From Amoebophrya sp. A120 (lineage: Eukaryota; Sar; Dinophyceae; Syndiniales; Amoebophryaceae): a stretch of DNA of 21,284 nt. The translations under genes were made by a program, and so were the position numbers. The notes below the pieces were generated by a model that saw only the letters and a program-made list of their open reading frames with translations, was not told the origin of the DNA and made no database searches. The DNA lies in contig CAJINV010000033.1 in NCBI GenBank assembly GCA_905178155.1, positions 1-21,284 on the forward strand, given 5' to 3'. This document shows positions 1-9,298 of the stretch, in pieces; the stretch's first letter is position 1; each line of letters begins with the position of its first letter.

Positions 1-91
1 GTTGCGTTTGCACTTGCTTAGCATATAACTGTCACTACTAGTGCTTGTGCTACTACTTGCGCGATGCTATTTTTGAAATTGATACAACAAG

Positions 92-2167
92 ACCGGCAAC
101 GGTAAGGGAAAGGGTGCTGCTGCTAACAACAACAAGTCCAAGAAGGTGGAGACCTTGTTGCCCCCCGAGGAAGAGGATGATGAGGAGAACAACAAATCGT
201 CGAACAAGAAAAACCAGAACAAAAAGGGGAACAAGAACAACAATTCCAGTGCCGCTGCTTCTTCCAACGCGAATAAGAAGATGTGCAAGAAACAGGGGAA
301 GAAGAATAAAGAAGTAGATGCGGATCTGGACTTGGACTTGAACGACGACCCCATGGACGTGGATGAGGAAAATGCCGCTGGAGCTGGGGAGGACAAAAAC
401 GGGGAGTCGGGTACGAAAAAGAGGAAAACCTGCTCGGGCGACGCGGTGATTGCCTCCGAGGTTGCGGCCGAGGACGTAAGAATTTTTTTTTGCCTTGCCC
501 TCGCGCAAGAAGAAGAACTATTTCTGCGTGTCAGACTGCAAGTGCAAGTAGCTGCTGTATTCGGATTTTTTTTTGCATTTGTCGTTCATGCTCGACAAAA
601 ACACCGACCTAGACCCAAACGTTAACGTATACGTAAGCCAAGTCCCGAAGAAGCATAAAAATTTCAACAGGGGGCAAACGTGGCTGCGATGTCTAATTGC
701 ACTTCTGTGCTTTTGGAAATGGTGTCGAAAAACCAGTCTTTCGATCTGACGAAGTTTCTGGACAAGGAATATGCCCGCCTGGAGCTCTCCAAACTGGGAG
801 ATGAGCCAGACCAGACGGACGGTAACGACGAGGAGATCGATGGGGTGAAAAACAGCGACGGGGACGTGAACAACAAGAGTACCAGATTCGACTTTTCCAC
901 CGCGCCGAACTACAAAGAACTGATGGACCACCTCGAAGAGCAGGACCAGGAGATGCTTGCGACGCTCACGGGCATGAAGATGTACAAGTTTGCCGTCAAG
1001 CACCTGTGCGGAAACGGGCGGGCCCTCGCAACGGACTCGATGAAGAAGGCCAGCCAGGCCAAGGCGTACCAGCAACTGGTCGCGGGGAAATCGGCGAAGG
1101 AAAAATCCCTCGAGTACCTCAACCGTAAAGGAGCCAGCAGCCCGACGTGGTGCCAGGTAACAAAGCCGAACGATCCCGACGCGACGCACTACAAGCTGCG
1201 GCACCTCCTGGAACTGGACGTGCAGGCGTACGAGCTGTCCGAAGCGGAGATGACGGGAGAAACCACTTTTCCGATTTCCAAACTGCAATTTCCCTTGACC
1301 TATCCTGTGCAAAAATATCGTGCCCTTGCAAGTACTAACGTAGACCTAGAGATATAGATGCATCAGTGTCGTTTTCTGTTCTTGTGCCTTAGTCCTTGCT
1401 GTGATGCTGATAGTAGTGGATCTGGATGCGGATCTGCGTCCGGAACTGGATGCGCTCGTGGAAGTAGAACAGCAACAGCTACAGGGACTGCAAGCGCAAC
1501 TCGGTCTGGGCGTGGATGTGGATCTGGTAGTAGTTCTGATTCTGCTTCTGGATCAGGAATAGGAACGAGAAGCAGCGCGATACTTTTGCAATGCATATTA
1601 GGGACATCAAGATGGGCGGCGATTATCAGTACGTCTTTGCGCGGCACTACCCCTTCCCGAGCAAATACTTGGTCATGAGATGGAAGTGGGCAAAGAAATC
1701 CGGGGCGAGTGGAAACAAGGTCGCGGACGACAGCTTGCAAATTACGATGAAGAAATTTGTGATGGTATATTTTTGAGGTTTTCGTTTTTGGTTTTGAAAC
1801 ATGAAATTTGTGATGCGCATTTTCAACATGGACATCGACATCAGCAGCTGCGCCTGCAGCAGCAGGTGCAGCAGTAGCACCAGCAGCTACAAGCTCACGA
1901 CTGGTGTCAAGATAAGGTAGAAGTGCAAGGGCAAGAAAAATGATAAAGACACAAAAAAAAATCACTCAGCCTTCCACGGGATCGGGAGCCATGTTTTTCT
2001 ACGCCCCGATCCGACTCGAGTCGGACAAGACGTACTTGAAGACCCTTTCGAACGCCAAGGACACCTTGAACAGGGTCGAGAAGTCGGAGCAGCCGGGTGG
2101 TGGCGACAAGTCGGGTGGTGGCAGCGCGGACACGAATACCCACCTGGAGGACGACGAGGCGTTCTAA
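92..2167 (+). CDS. Unrecognised spliced gene, 5' end outside the window
   Basis: I do not recognise this protein. Proposed exons are 92-475, 671-1306, 1603-1764 and 1970-2167, all joining in phase 0, for 459 codons plus a TAA stop. No ATG lies upstream in frame; an AG at 90-91 suggests the first visible exon is internal. The first exon encodes a Lys/Asn/Ser-rich and then acidic stretch (VDADLDLDLNDD near 320-350) and a basic KKRK that could be a nuclear signal. The second exon (FDFSTAPNYKELMDHLEEQD and onward) and third exon (GGDYQYVFARHYPFPSKY) have strongly GC-rich third codon positions, which marks them as real coding. The fourth ends in a Gly/Ser/Asp-rich tail. The joins at 476-670 and 1765-1969 are GT...AG. 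The join between exons 2 and 3 is uncertain because the intron there is TIR-bounded. A nuclear role is only a guess from composition. Confidence 0.6.
476..670 (+). other. Canonical phase-0 intron, 195 nt
   Basis: The donor is GTAAGA after GAG GAC and the acceptor is TTTCAACAG. Both flanking exons are in phase 0, and the reading frame inside the intron is closed by TAA near 623. A T-tract follows the donor. I found no TIR in this intron, so it serves as an ordinary comparison for the TIR-bearing introns nearby. Confidence 0.6.
1307..1602 (+). mobile_element. Introner-like intron with TIRs in the first gene
   Basis: TGCAAAAATATCGTGC at 1308-1323 is matched by the reverse complement of 1575-1590 at 14 of 16 positions. 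The exon before it (reading FPLTYP) and the exon after it (reading DIKMGGDYQY) are in different frames, so sequence must be removed here. Removing 1307-1602 joins them in phase 0 but leaves no AG at the 3' end; the AG at 1600-1601 gives the wrong phase for the GT at 1307. Exact ends are therefore unsure. The interior is a GC-rich array with a 6-bp period. Confidence 0.5.
1405..1580. repeat. Degenerate hexamer array inside an intron
   Basis: The tract divides into hexamers such as GGATCT, GGATGC, GGATCT, GCGTCC, GGAACT, GGATGC. The 6-bp spacing holds for about 170 bp while the unit drifts. It would read as Gly/Ser/Thr/Ala dipeptides if translated, but it lies in an intron. Confidence 0.6.
1765..1969 (+). 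other. Phase-0 intron with GTATAT donor and CTCAG acceptor
   Basis: The intron joins exons 3 and 4 of the first gene in phase 0. AAATTTGTGATG occurs twice, once ending at the donor (near 1752-1763) and once inside (near 1804-1815). This is the subterminal motif seen in the TIR introns further along. A 6-bp-period GCAGCA-type array occupies about 1840-1900. No clear TIR pair was found, so this may be an eroded introner with ordinary splice sites. Confidence 0.5.
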
Positions 2168-4800
2168 ACGCTAAGAGGAAAAAAGAAAATTGAACACTCA
2201 AGCTTCGGCTTCTTTGCGTGGTCGCACTTCTTCCGGTTGGAAATGAAGAAAAATCAAAATACTAGAAATTCATGTAAGATGTAAAATGAAAATGTAAATC
2301 TAAATGATAAAGATAATGGGTAAGAGTATGAAACTCAGATTTTGTTTTTTTACCCATAAATTATGCGAGTGCAAAAGAAAATGAAAAAGTAAAATTTAAA
2401 GTAGATGATGTTGAAGTTGATGATGTACATGTAGCAGTAGTTGTAGAAGAAACAGTAAATGTAAAAGCTAAAGCAAAACTAAAAGTAAATGCAAGTGAGA
2501 GTGTTTCTCTTTTGGTTTTACTCATAGTGATTGAAAACAAAAAGACAGAGATCAGGTGGCTAATCTAAATCCTGGCGCTGACGTTCATGCGCAGGCTGGT
2601 CTTGATGTAGAAGTAGATGATCATCATCATCATCATCATCATCATCATGATCTTGCTGCTCAAGTTCATCTTCATCATTATGATATGGCTACGCCTTCTA
2701 CGAGTACGACTATCATGAGGGGTAAACCGCTACTGGTACTAATTCGGAAGATTCGGAATCGCAATCAATTTCAATTTCAAAATTTCAAATACAAACTCAA
2801 TACTAAAAAAATAATATGTTTATTACTATGAAAGTGAAGACGTAGATGAAGGGGAAAGCCAAAACTTTCAGGGTCACTATCAGACGAAAAAAATAGATTT
2901 TAGTTTTACTGAAAAAGAAAGCTCGAAAATGGAAATCCTAGTGAAAGCGAGCGCGAGCATCTTTACTAGTAGTGGTAATGTCATTGCCCATGCCTATCTC
3001 GATTCTATTCGTTGTTAAATTTAGAAAGTAATACACTCCATATCGAAACTGAGTATGGAAAGCAAATTTCAATCCAGTTCGGGAAAGAGTGCGTGTGTGG
3101 CTAGTATTGCTTTCGCGGTCCTGGTCGCGCACACACAATTCCAAAAACCAATCTGCCTACAACTAGAAATAAAAAAATCACCGACATGATAGTACAAGGT
3201 CAAGGACAGCACTACTCCATCTAGCATGAGCCAACTGCTACCCTCTTGGCCCTGGTCGCAGACCCCTGTACGCTGCATATGACTAGGCTCAAGAAGGAGG
3301 GCAGCGGCTAGAAAAGTCCCTTCGAAGCGAGCAAGAAAATCAAAGCCATCGTGTCCATCTATCCTTATCGTAAATAAAATTTTGTTTTTGTCGCTATCAG
3401 ATTCAGAAGTTCTAGTTCAAGTTTCAATCTCAGTAGTTTCAGGCACAGGCACACACAGCGTCACATATGCATAGAAATAGGCACAGGAATATCAGTATCA
3501 GTATGAAAATGAAAATGAATAGCAATAGGTATAGGTCTAAGCAGCATAAGTTTAAGTCAGCGCGGAATCAAAATCAAAAAACAAAAAGAAAACGTACAGG
3601 AAAAACAAAAATCAAAAATATGAATGAAATTATTACTATGTGCTGTTGCTAGCACATGCACAGCCACAAGCACCGCTAGTACCAGTAGCACGGCGCTACA
3701 AGTACAATTCGTAGGAGTAGGAAGTTAAAAACTGCACAGGAGACGATGACCAAATAACAGCAAGGCTAGAACGTGAACCATGGGACTGATGCAAACTTCT
3801 GAAACTAGAGCGGAATTCAAAGACGAAGACGAGCAAGTAGATTTTCAGTTTGATTTTCTATCAAGAACCAAGCCCGGCGTTAGGCGCAGGCTTTGGCTCA
3901 GGCTCGTGCTCAGCAAGAGCTAGAGCAAGCTGGAGGTGAAGCAGAAGCTCAAGCAGGGGCAGAACATGAAGTTGACGATGAGAATAAAGAATCATTTTTA
4001 GAGTTTGACGCGACTGTGAAAAACAAAAAAAACGACCCGAGGGGTGGCGCCTTCAAGCGAGCGTCATGCCCTGGTGAGTGCGGACTGAAAAAGGAAATGG
4101 CAGTCGCAGTGGCATTGATCCAGCAGCCAATGGAACTGGCTCCAGCTCCAAGTGTTCCCTCGTGTTGCAAAGCATCCCTATTCCCGATGCGACACTCAGC
4201 TGCTTGAAAAAGGTTTTGTACCCGCGGGGGCCAACAAAGATCAAAGGCTTCACTTCGTAGACTAGCTTCTGACTTCGAGATGGATTTTTTTGCCCTTTGT
4301 TTTTCTTGTTTTCGTTTTCCGATCATACTCTCGATTATGTCCCCGCGGCTAGAGTTACGCCTACGGCTAAGGTCAAACACCAAAAAGAAAAACACAAACG
4401 CAAGCTCCTCGAGTCAAGGCGTGCGCTTTTCAATTTCAAGCACAAGCTCGCGTCTACCTTTTCGCCCAAGAAATAAAAGATCAGCATCCGCACCACCACC
4501 ATCACCGCACCAACACCTACGCCATTAAATTTAAAATGCGAATGTAAGATCAAGATCAACAAGTAGCACGAGCACTAGAAGAAGAAGCAGACCTAAACTT
4601 TTTTGCTCATGCCTACACCTGCGTCTGCAACTGGATCTGGATCTGGAACTGCTACTGCAACTGCATCTGCAGCCCTAAGCTTTACTCATGCCTTTACCTT
4701 AGCGTAGCCTTACCCTCAGCCTAGCCCTAAGCTGTGGGCTGAGCCTGCAGCTGGACAAGCAGGAAGACAGAACTTTTTCTTTTTCATCAATTCCAAAAAA
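2168..4800. repeat. Gene-poor tract dominated by period-6 arrays
   Basis: No open frame here has convincing codon use. Much of the tract falls into hexamer-spaced arrays, for example 2398-2503 (GTAGAT GATGTT GAAGTT GATGAT), 2578-2700 (including a CAT run at 2616-2652), 3410-3550 (ATCAGT ATCAGT ATGAAA), 3880-3990 (GGCTTT GGCTCA GGCTCG) and 4618-4780. The clearest is a run of nine CTGNNN units near 4620-4673. Small ORFs in this tract, including a His-rich one at 2556-2831, follow from the repeats. Confidence 0.6.
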
Positions 4801-4809
4801 AATTAACTT

Positions 4810-6300
4810 AGTAGGAGGAACAGCGGGCCCGGGCCCGGGTTCGGCCGGGCGCAACGAGATCCCCGCCTGGTGCCGGCCCTACTCCGCGCTGTCGAGCGGG
4901 GAGCAAAGCGCTGGCCCGCGTGACATGGGGCGGCTGCTGCGCAAGCTCCAGCGCCAAGGAGAGTTGGGCGAGAACTGGAAGAACGGGCCGGGCCTTGGCG
5001 CAGGTCTTCGAACAGCAGCAAGATGGGGCGCGGCGAATCCAAGACGAAAGTGTAGGAGCCGGAGGAATGTGCAGCCGATGGGCGAGATGAAGAAGAGGCC
5101 GCCCCACTTGGAGAAGCCTGACCTGCGGAAGAAGCCAACGGGGAAATGCGTCTGTGTGAAGGCCGTCGCCGCGCAATTTCTGCCCGCCGCGCCCGTGCGC
5201 GCCCCCCCGCTAGGCGCCGCGCGGGGCGCGCCCGGTTCGCGAGTCCGGGCCCACGCGGGCATGGGGCACTGGAGAACATTGCAGGCGCTGGTAGATGATC
5301 CGGAGTTTATCACAAGGTGGCCGATTTCGAAGGACCCCTGCCGCACGCGACGGCGCCCGCCTTTCCCTTCGAGTTCGATGGAGACAGCGCGGCGGCCGTC
5401 CACATGGTGAAGCCCCGGAAGCCCGTTATCCTGGGCAAGGTGCGCGCGCGCGGCCCCTTTTGCCGGTATCTGTCCGGGAAGTTGGCCGGCAATGGGCGCT
5501 TCTTTCGGCTGCGCATCGCCTCCCGCGCCCTTCCTTCGGGTCCTTCCCGTGGTCGCAACTGGCGGACGACAGCGCGTTGTTTGCGCTGCAGGCGTGGTTC
5601 GACAATGGCGCGGGCAAAAGTCGAAAGCGCGGAGCCTTTCACCGTGGAGGTGGTGAAGCACGGGCCGGCCGAGAATTAGCGGCCGAGAAGCTGTTCTGGC
5701 GGGCAGCGGCATTACCCTCAACAAGAATGGAACGGCGAAGGTGCACGTCGATGAGGGAAACTTGGGCCGAAGCGGAGCGACGGCATTGGGGGCCTGCCTC
5801 GTTTCGTCTTCTGGACCAGCCGCACGCCCGCGCCCTTCTCCAGATGCAGTGGTGGGAAAACCGGCTGGAGAAGGGGAAAAAGAACATCCGGCCCGGAGGC
5901 GGGGAAGGGGCTAGTGTGGCTACAACCGGACAAGTCGATCGTCGACCGGGACCACAAGAAACTGGCCCGCCCCGCCTTCTTTTTTTTCTGGCCACCCTGG
6001 CCCCCCCGGCGGCCGGGCCCGGGCCCCTCCGGCCGCCGTTTATTCTCTGGGCCCCACGAAAGCGGGGGGTGGCGCGGCGCCCCGTCCGTATCGTATACCT
6101 AGGCCTGCCCTGCGTCGCTCGGGCGCATTGGGCGGGCCGCTTTCGCTGCCGCGCAGGCGCCGGAAAAGCAGCAGCTATTCCGGTGCCATAGTTAGGGGGG
6201 CCACTGGCGCCGGCACTGGCACGCACAGCCACTGCTTTCCGCGCCCCCCTGCGCACGCTTCGCCGCGCGCTTCCTGTTCATGTACCTGTCGGGGGCGCCG
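4810..6300. other. GC-rich island unlike its flanks
   Basis: Base composition changes abruptly near 4810 and again near 6300. GGGCCCGGGCCC, a 12-bp palindrome, occurs at 4825-4836 and at 6015-6026, near both ends. Long open frames appear on both strands, as GC-rich sequence makes them likely by chance, so length alone is no evidence of coding. The change in composition suggests transferred or inserted DNA, but I found no recognisable transposase, integrase or long terminal repeat. Confidence 0.5.
5270..5990 (+). pseudogene. Frame-broken relic of an unrecognised protein gene
   Basis: Protein-like segments follow one another on the + strand but in changing frames: LQALVDDPEFI; then ADFEGPLPHATAPAFPFEFD and VHMVKPRKPVILGKV from 5317; then ADDSALFALQAWFDNGAG; then EPFTVEVVKHGPAEN ending near 5679; then SGITLNKNGTAKVHVDEGN from about 5702; then KGLVWLQPDKSIVDRDHKKL near 5910-5970. 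The order looks collinear, as if one gene had taken several indels. Introns are an alternative but I see no suitable splice sites. I do not recognise the family. Confidence 0.35.
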
Positions 6301-6359
6301 CTAGCTACAGGTGCAACGCACTGCATGCGGCAGCCCAGAAAGAAAACAGTAATCACTTC

Positions 6360-6506
6360 GTGGCGCCACACGCGACAGCACGGAAGCGCGTGGCAGCCCT
6401 TGCGGCCCTTGCTGCAAATATAATTTTCGCCACGCAGTTGCGTGGCAGGTGCCCTGTCGCAGGGCGTAGCAAACTTCAACTCCAACGATGGACTCCTCTC
6501 CATCGT
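6360..6506. repeat. Cluster of short perfect hairpins
   Basis: In order: the palindrome GTGGCGCCAC at 6360-6369; an imperfect stem 6365-6373 with 6386-6394 (8 of 9); GCCACGCA-GT-TGCGTGGC at 6429-6446; GCCCTG-TCG-CAGGGC at 6451-6465; and ACGATGGA-CTCCTC-TCCATCGT at 6485-6506. Three perfect hairpins lie within 78 bp. Their function is unknown. Confidence 0.55.
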
Positions 6507-7037
6507 GTCGCCCGCGGTTCCTTTCCTAAGGCCGGGCGCGCCGCAAAGTCGGACACGGACTCATGTTCGGGGGGGGGAGCTGGAGCTGGTGCTGGAGCAT
6601 CATCATTTACATTTTCATTGGGAGAGAGATGCAGGTAGGCTGTGTTGTCGTTTTTGCTTTTCGGCATCGAGTTCGAGTTTGAGATCGTGTTGCACTCGAT
6701 GGCGTTTTTTGTGAGCGCAGCAGAGAGGGCGAAGTTTACGAGTGGAGAGTTAAATGGCCATGCCGAGGTACTACGTTGTCAGCGAGCGAAACGCAATGTA
6801 TGAGACCATTCGTAAACTCTTGCTTCTGCGGTCTGGTGATTGTTGTAGTGTTGATCTAAAGTTAAAGTTTAAGTTTAGGGTGGTGGTAATACAGCAGCTT
6901 TTTTGTTCTTTAAACACGATGCCCTTTTGTGCGCTGACGCCTCGTTCTTCCGACCGACACAATCTTCGGTGAGTGCAACGCCCCGCTCACAATCTATTGC
7001 CGACGTGTTCTCTTCTACTTCTTCGCAAGAAGAAAAG
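6507..7037. other. Upstream flank of the 7038 gene, no supported gene
   Basis: A short 6-bp-period tract (GGAGCT GGAGCT GGTGCT) lies near 6575-6615. The frame that begins the next gene is open back to about 6903 and reads KHDALLCADASFF, but has no ATG before 7038. It could be 5' untranslated sequence or an upstream exon. Nothing else could be supported. Confidence 0.35.
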
Positions 7038-9298
7038 ATGACGGTGCTCCCTAGCCCTACTCCCACCAGGGGGACCGCGATAGCCACCTCCGCCGGACCG
7101 CGATAGCCACTGACTACGGGTACGAGAAATGGAAGCGGGAGAAATTGGAAAATTTTTTTCGTAGAAGTAGTTCAACAGCAGAAATACATCCTCAAGGGGC
7201 CGCCAAGGGGATGAACAGCGAGGGGAGTAGTAGAAACAGCCACAAGAACACGACAGAAACAGATGTTGAGCCTAGTAGACCACATGATCAAGGAGCACGA
7301 CGAGCCGCCGGGCGAAGCAAGGCTGCACCTGTTTCACCATCTTCGATGCAGCAGGACCACGACAGTACGAGGGTGCTGAAGGAGCAGGAGCGACAAGAAA
7401 TGAATGACGAGGAGGCTGCAAATCAACGACGTCCCAAAAATGCGGAGGATGAACTTCTACTGCGAGAAAGAATAGAGTTGTCATCTTTAGAGGACGACAA
7501 CGCGCTGGGCCCGAGTGTTTTCCTGTACCCGGACTATTTGCAAAAACACATCGGGCCGTTATGGGTGGATGCGCTTACGGTTACGGCCGACGGGGTAGAA
7601 GATGCGGATCAGAACAGGAACCACTTCCTTATGGCGTTCTCAACTGTTACATTCTCTTTCTCAACTGTTACACGATTTCGATTTGTGATGCAAGAATGGG
7701 AAGAATGAAAGGGGCCCCCTTTGCGCGTCTTGCATGACAGATTTGGCACAGACTATAAGCCCGCGTGGCCCTTCCAGAATTTGTCATGCAGAACAGCTCG
7801 ATCGTGTTCGTCATCGTCTTCGTGTAGAAGTAGAAGTAGATCTAGATCTACATCTAGAACTAGATGACTGTGCAGCTGCAGTGGTGCTTTAACTTTTGGC
7901 TTTGCATGACAAATTGAAACTCATGTAACAGTTGAGCTTGAGAATGTAAATGTATATGTAACATTTACATTTGAGTTTGACTTTGAGAATCCCACATTCC
8001 TAGTTCCACGAGAGCAGCCAGTGGATTTCGCAGCAGGAGGCGATGATCTTCCGCGCAGTGGAAATAAACCATCAAATAAAGCGACTACTCCGTGCAAAAG
8101 TATCGCACACGCATGAAACCGACTGCGTACCATTTGCAAGACAGCGCGGTGCGGACCGACTACGACGGCCTATCCCTGGCGAGCGAGACTCTGGCCATGT
8201 CCTCAGCTGGCGGAGGGACGAGGAGGAGTGGTGCGTCTAGTAGTACATCTTCCCGTAGTTCCTCATCTTCTCCTGCGGCATCGTCCTCGGGGCCGCGTAC
8301 TAGCAGCCCGGTTCAAACTGCGACGAATTGGATAGCCGCCAAGACGCAGAAAGCTTTGGGTGATTTGGACCGCGCATTTTCGGAAAAGCATGGATTGGAC
8401 CATTCGCGGTTCAATTCATTCAAGGAGGAGAAAATGAAAACGTAAACGCCAGTAGAAGAACTGCGCGACGACAATGGCAACATGGAAGTAGGAACAGCAA
8501 CAAATGAAGAAAAAGAAGTAGAGATGAGATTAAAGCAGCATCCGTACAACCTGCACCTGCTGGAGCGCACGGGCCGTGGAACTACTGCGCATCATGATGC
8601 GAGTATTGGTGCAGGAGCGAATGGTCATGAGGGGCCAGCACGTAGCGAAAGCGAAGAAGCCTCGTTCTATCCACGACAGGAACAGTACCAGACCGCGCCA
8701 TCTCCTGAACAACAGCAAGAAGAAGTAGACTATCGGGCCCAGACTGAGGCGAGCAGCCGGCAGTTCGAGGGAATGCTGGGGTTTCGCGAGGGGCTGATGT
8801 CGGGTGCGGCGAAGGCGGTTGCGGTGGATGCGAGAAGAAAAGCGATGTATTTATACAAACAACGACGGCGCCGGGAGGTCCTCGGGTGACGGTGAGTACG
8901 GCGTCATAGGTTCTGACGCAGAAGGAGAAATAAAACGGGCTGCAGCGGAGGTGGATGAAGAATATCAAAAACGAAACGCCACCTCCTCGACCACGACCTC
9001 AAAAGCGCCAGCGCGGAAGGAGAATGGTAAGAACATGAACAATCTTAAAAACCACGGGGACAGCAAGAAGAAGAAAAGCGGCGTAGTTGTGCCACTCTCC
9101 GAGGCGGCCACCCAATTGCCCCGCGTGCTGCTACTGCAAGAAGTAGAAGAGCAAAGATCTGAGAATGTTGACAACGCTGAACCTGAAACACCACGAGCAG
9201 GGGGACCACCACCTGCTGCGACTACAGGGCCAAGTGACAAGCAAAAAACGAAAGAAAGTGTGCGTCCTGCGTGGAAGCAAGACCTGACCTACCGGTAG
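7038..9298 (+). CDS. Unrecognised, mostly disordered protein, about five exons
   Basis: I do not recognise the family. Proposed exons are 7038-7645, 7961-8099, 8141-8441, 8529-8877 and 8951-9298, about 573 aa if one 23-bp repeat unit in exon 1 is discounted. The start is the first ATG in the open frame. The protein is rich in Ser, Gln, Glu and Arg, with polyserine near 8230-8300. Ordered-looking islands are DYGYEKWKREKLENFF, FLYPDYLQKHIGPLWVDAL, a segment bridging the introner (NHFLMAFST to FDFENPTFLVPREQP), TNWIAAKTQKALGDLDRAF and GMLGFREGLMSGAAKAVAVD. The last suggests an amphipathic helix. Introns at 8100-8140, 8442-8528 and 8878-8950 are GT...AG and phase-consistent. The C-terminus is basic and ends KQDLTYR. 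The transcript model is inferred; the frame evidence is moderate. Confidence 0.5.
7072..7110. repeat. 23-bp tandem duplication that shifts the frame
   Basis: GGACCGCGATAGCCAC occurs at 7072-7087 and again at 7095-7110, a 23-bp step. The frame before it reads PTPTRGTAIAT and the frame after it reads TAIATDYGYEKWK. Each copy encodes TAIAT in its own frame, and removing one unit fuses the two frames. There is no GT inside the unit, so it is not an ordinary intron. Confidence 0.6.
7646..7960 (+). mobile_element. Introner with long TIRs in the 7038 gene
   Basis: The left arm at about 7649-7694 (ACATTCTC, then CTCAACTGTTACA, then ATTTGTGATGCAA) matches the reverse complement of about 7900-7947 (ACATTCTC, CTCAACTGTTACA, ATTTGTCATGCAA) with few differences. 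CTCAACTGTTACA is also duplicated in tandem at the left end (7639 and 7660). The flanking exons share a frame, and the removed length is a multiple of three. A GTAGAA/CTAGAT hexamer array sits inside at about 7825-7866. The exact ends could differ by a few codons because of the terminal repeats, and no fitting 3' AG is evident. Confidence 0.6.
8100..8140 (+). other. Tiny 41-nt intron
   Basis: The frame reading REQPVDFAAGGDDL ends in a stop near 8110, and a different frame carries SAVRTDYDGLSLASE. A GTATCG donor after the first base of a codon and a TTTGCAAG acceptor join them in phase 1 with no base left over. The alternative is a frameshift in the sequence. Confidence 0.45.

Noticed and set aside
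518-1312. Minus-strand ORF of 264 codons
   Set aside because: It lies antisense to two exons of the first gene, and the codon pattern favours the + strand.
1680-1877. Alternative frame over exon 3 of the first gene (MEVGKEIRGEWKQGRG)
   Set aside because: The other frame has consistently GC-rich third positions and joins phase 0 to the next exon.
2556-2831. ORF with a run of nine His
   Set aside because: It comes from a CAT tract in a period-6 array; the remainder is AT-rich and has no coding signature.
3885-3903. CTTTGGCTCAGG, similar to the end of the dinoflagellate spliced leader
   Set aside because: The match is short and lies within a GGCTNN period-6 array, with no gene following.
2168-4800. 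Possible CRISPR-like or satellite array
   Set aside because: Units are 6 bp and degenerate, with no repeat-spacer structure; the genome is eukaryotic.
4879-6256. Long minus-strand ORFs (281 and 205 codons) in the GC-rich island
   Set aside because: Stop codons are rare by chance at this GC content. The translations are Pro/Arg/Ala/Gly-rich without motifs, and the + strand fragments look more protein-like.
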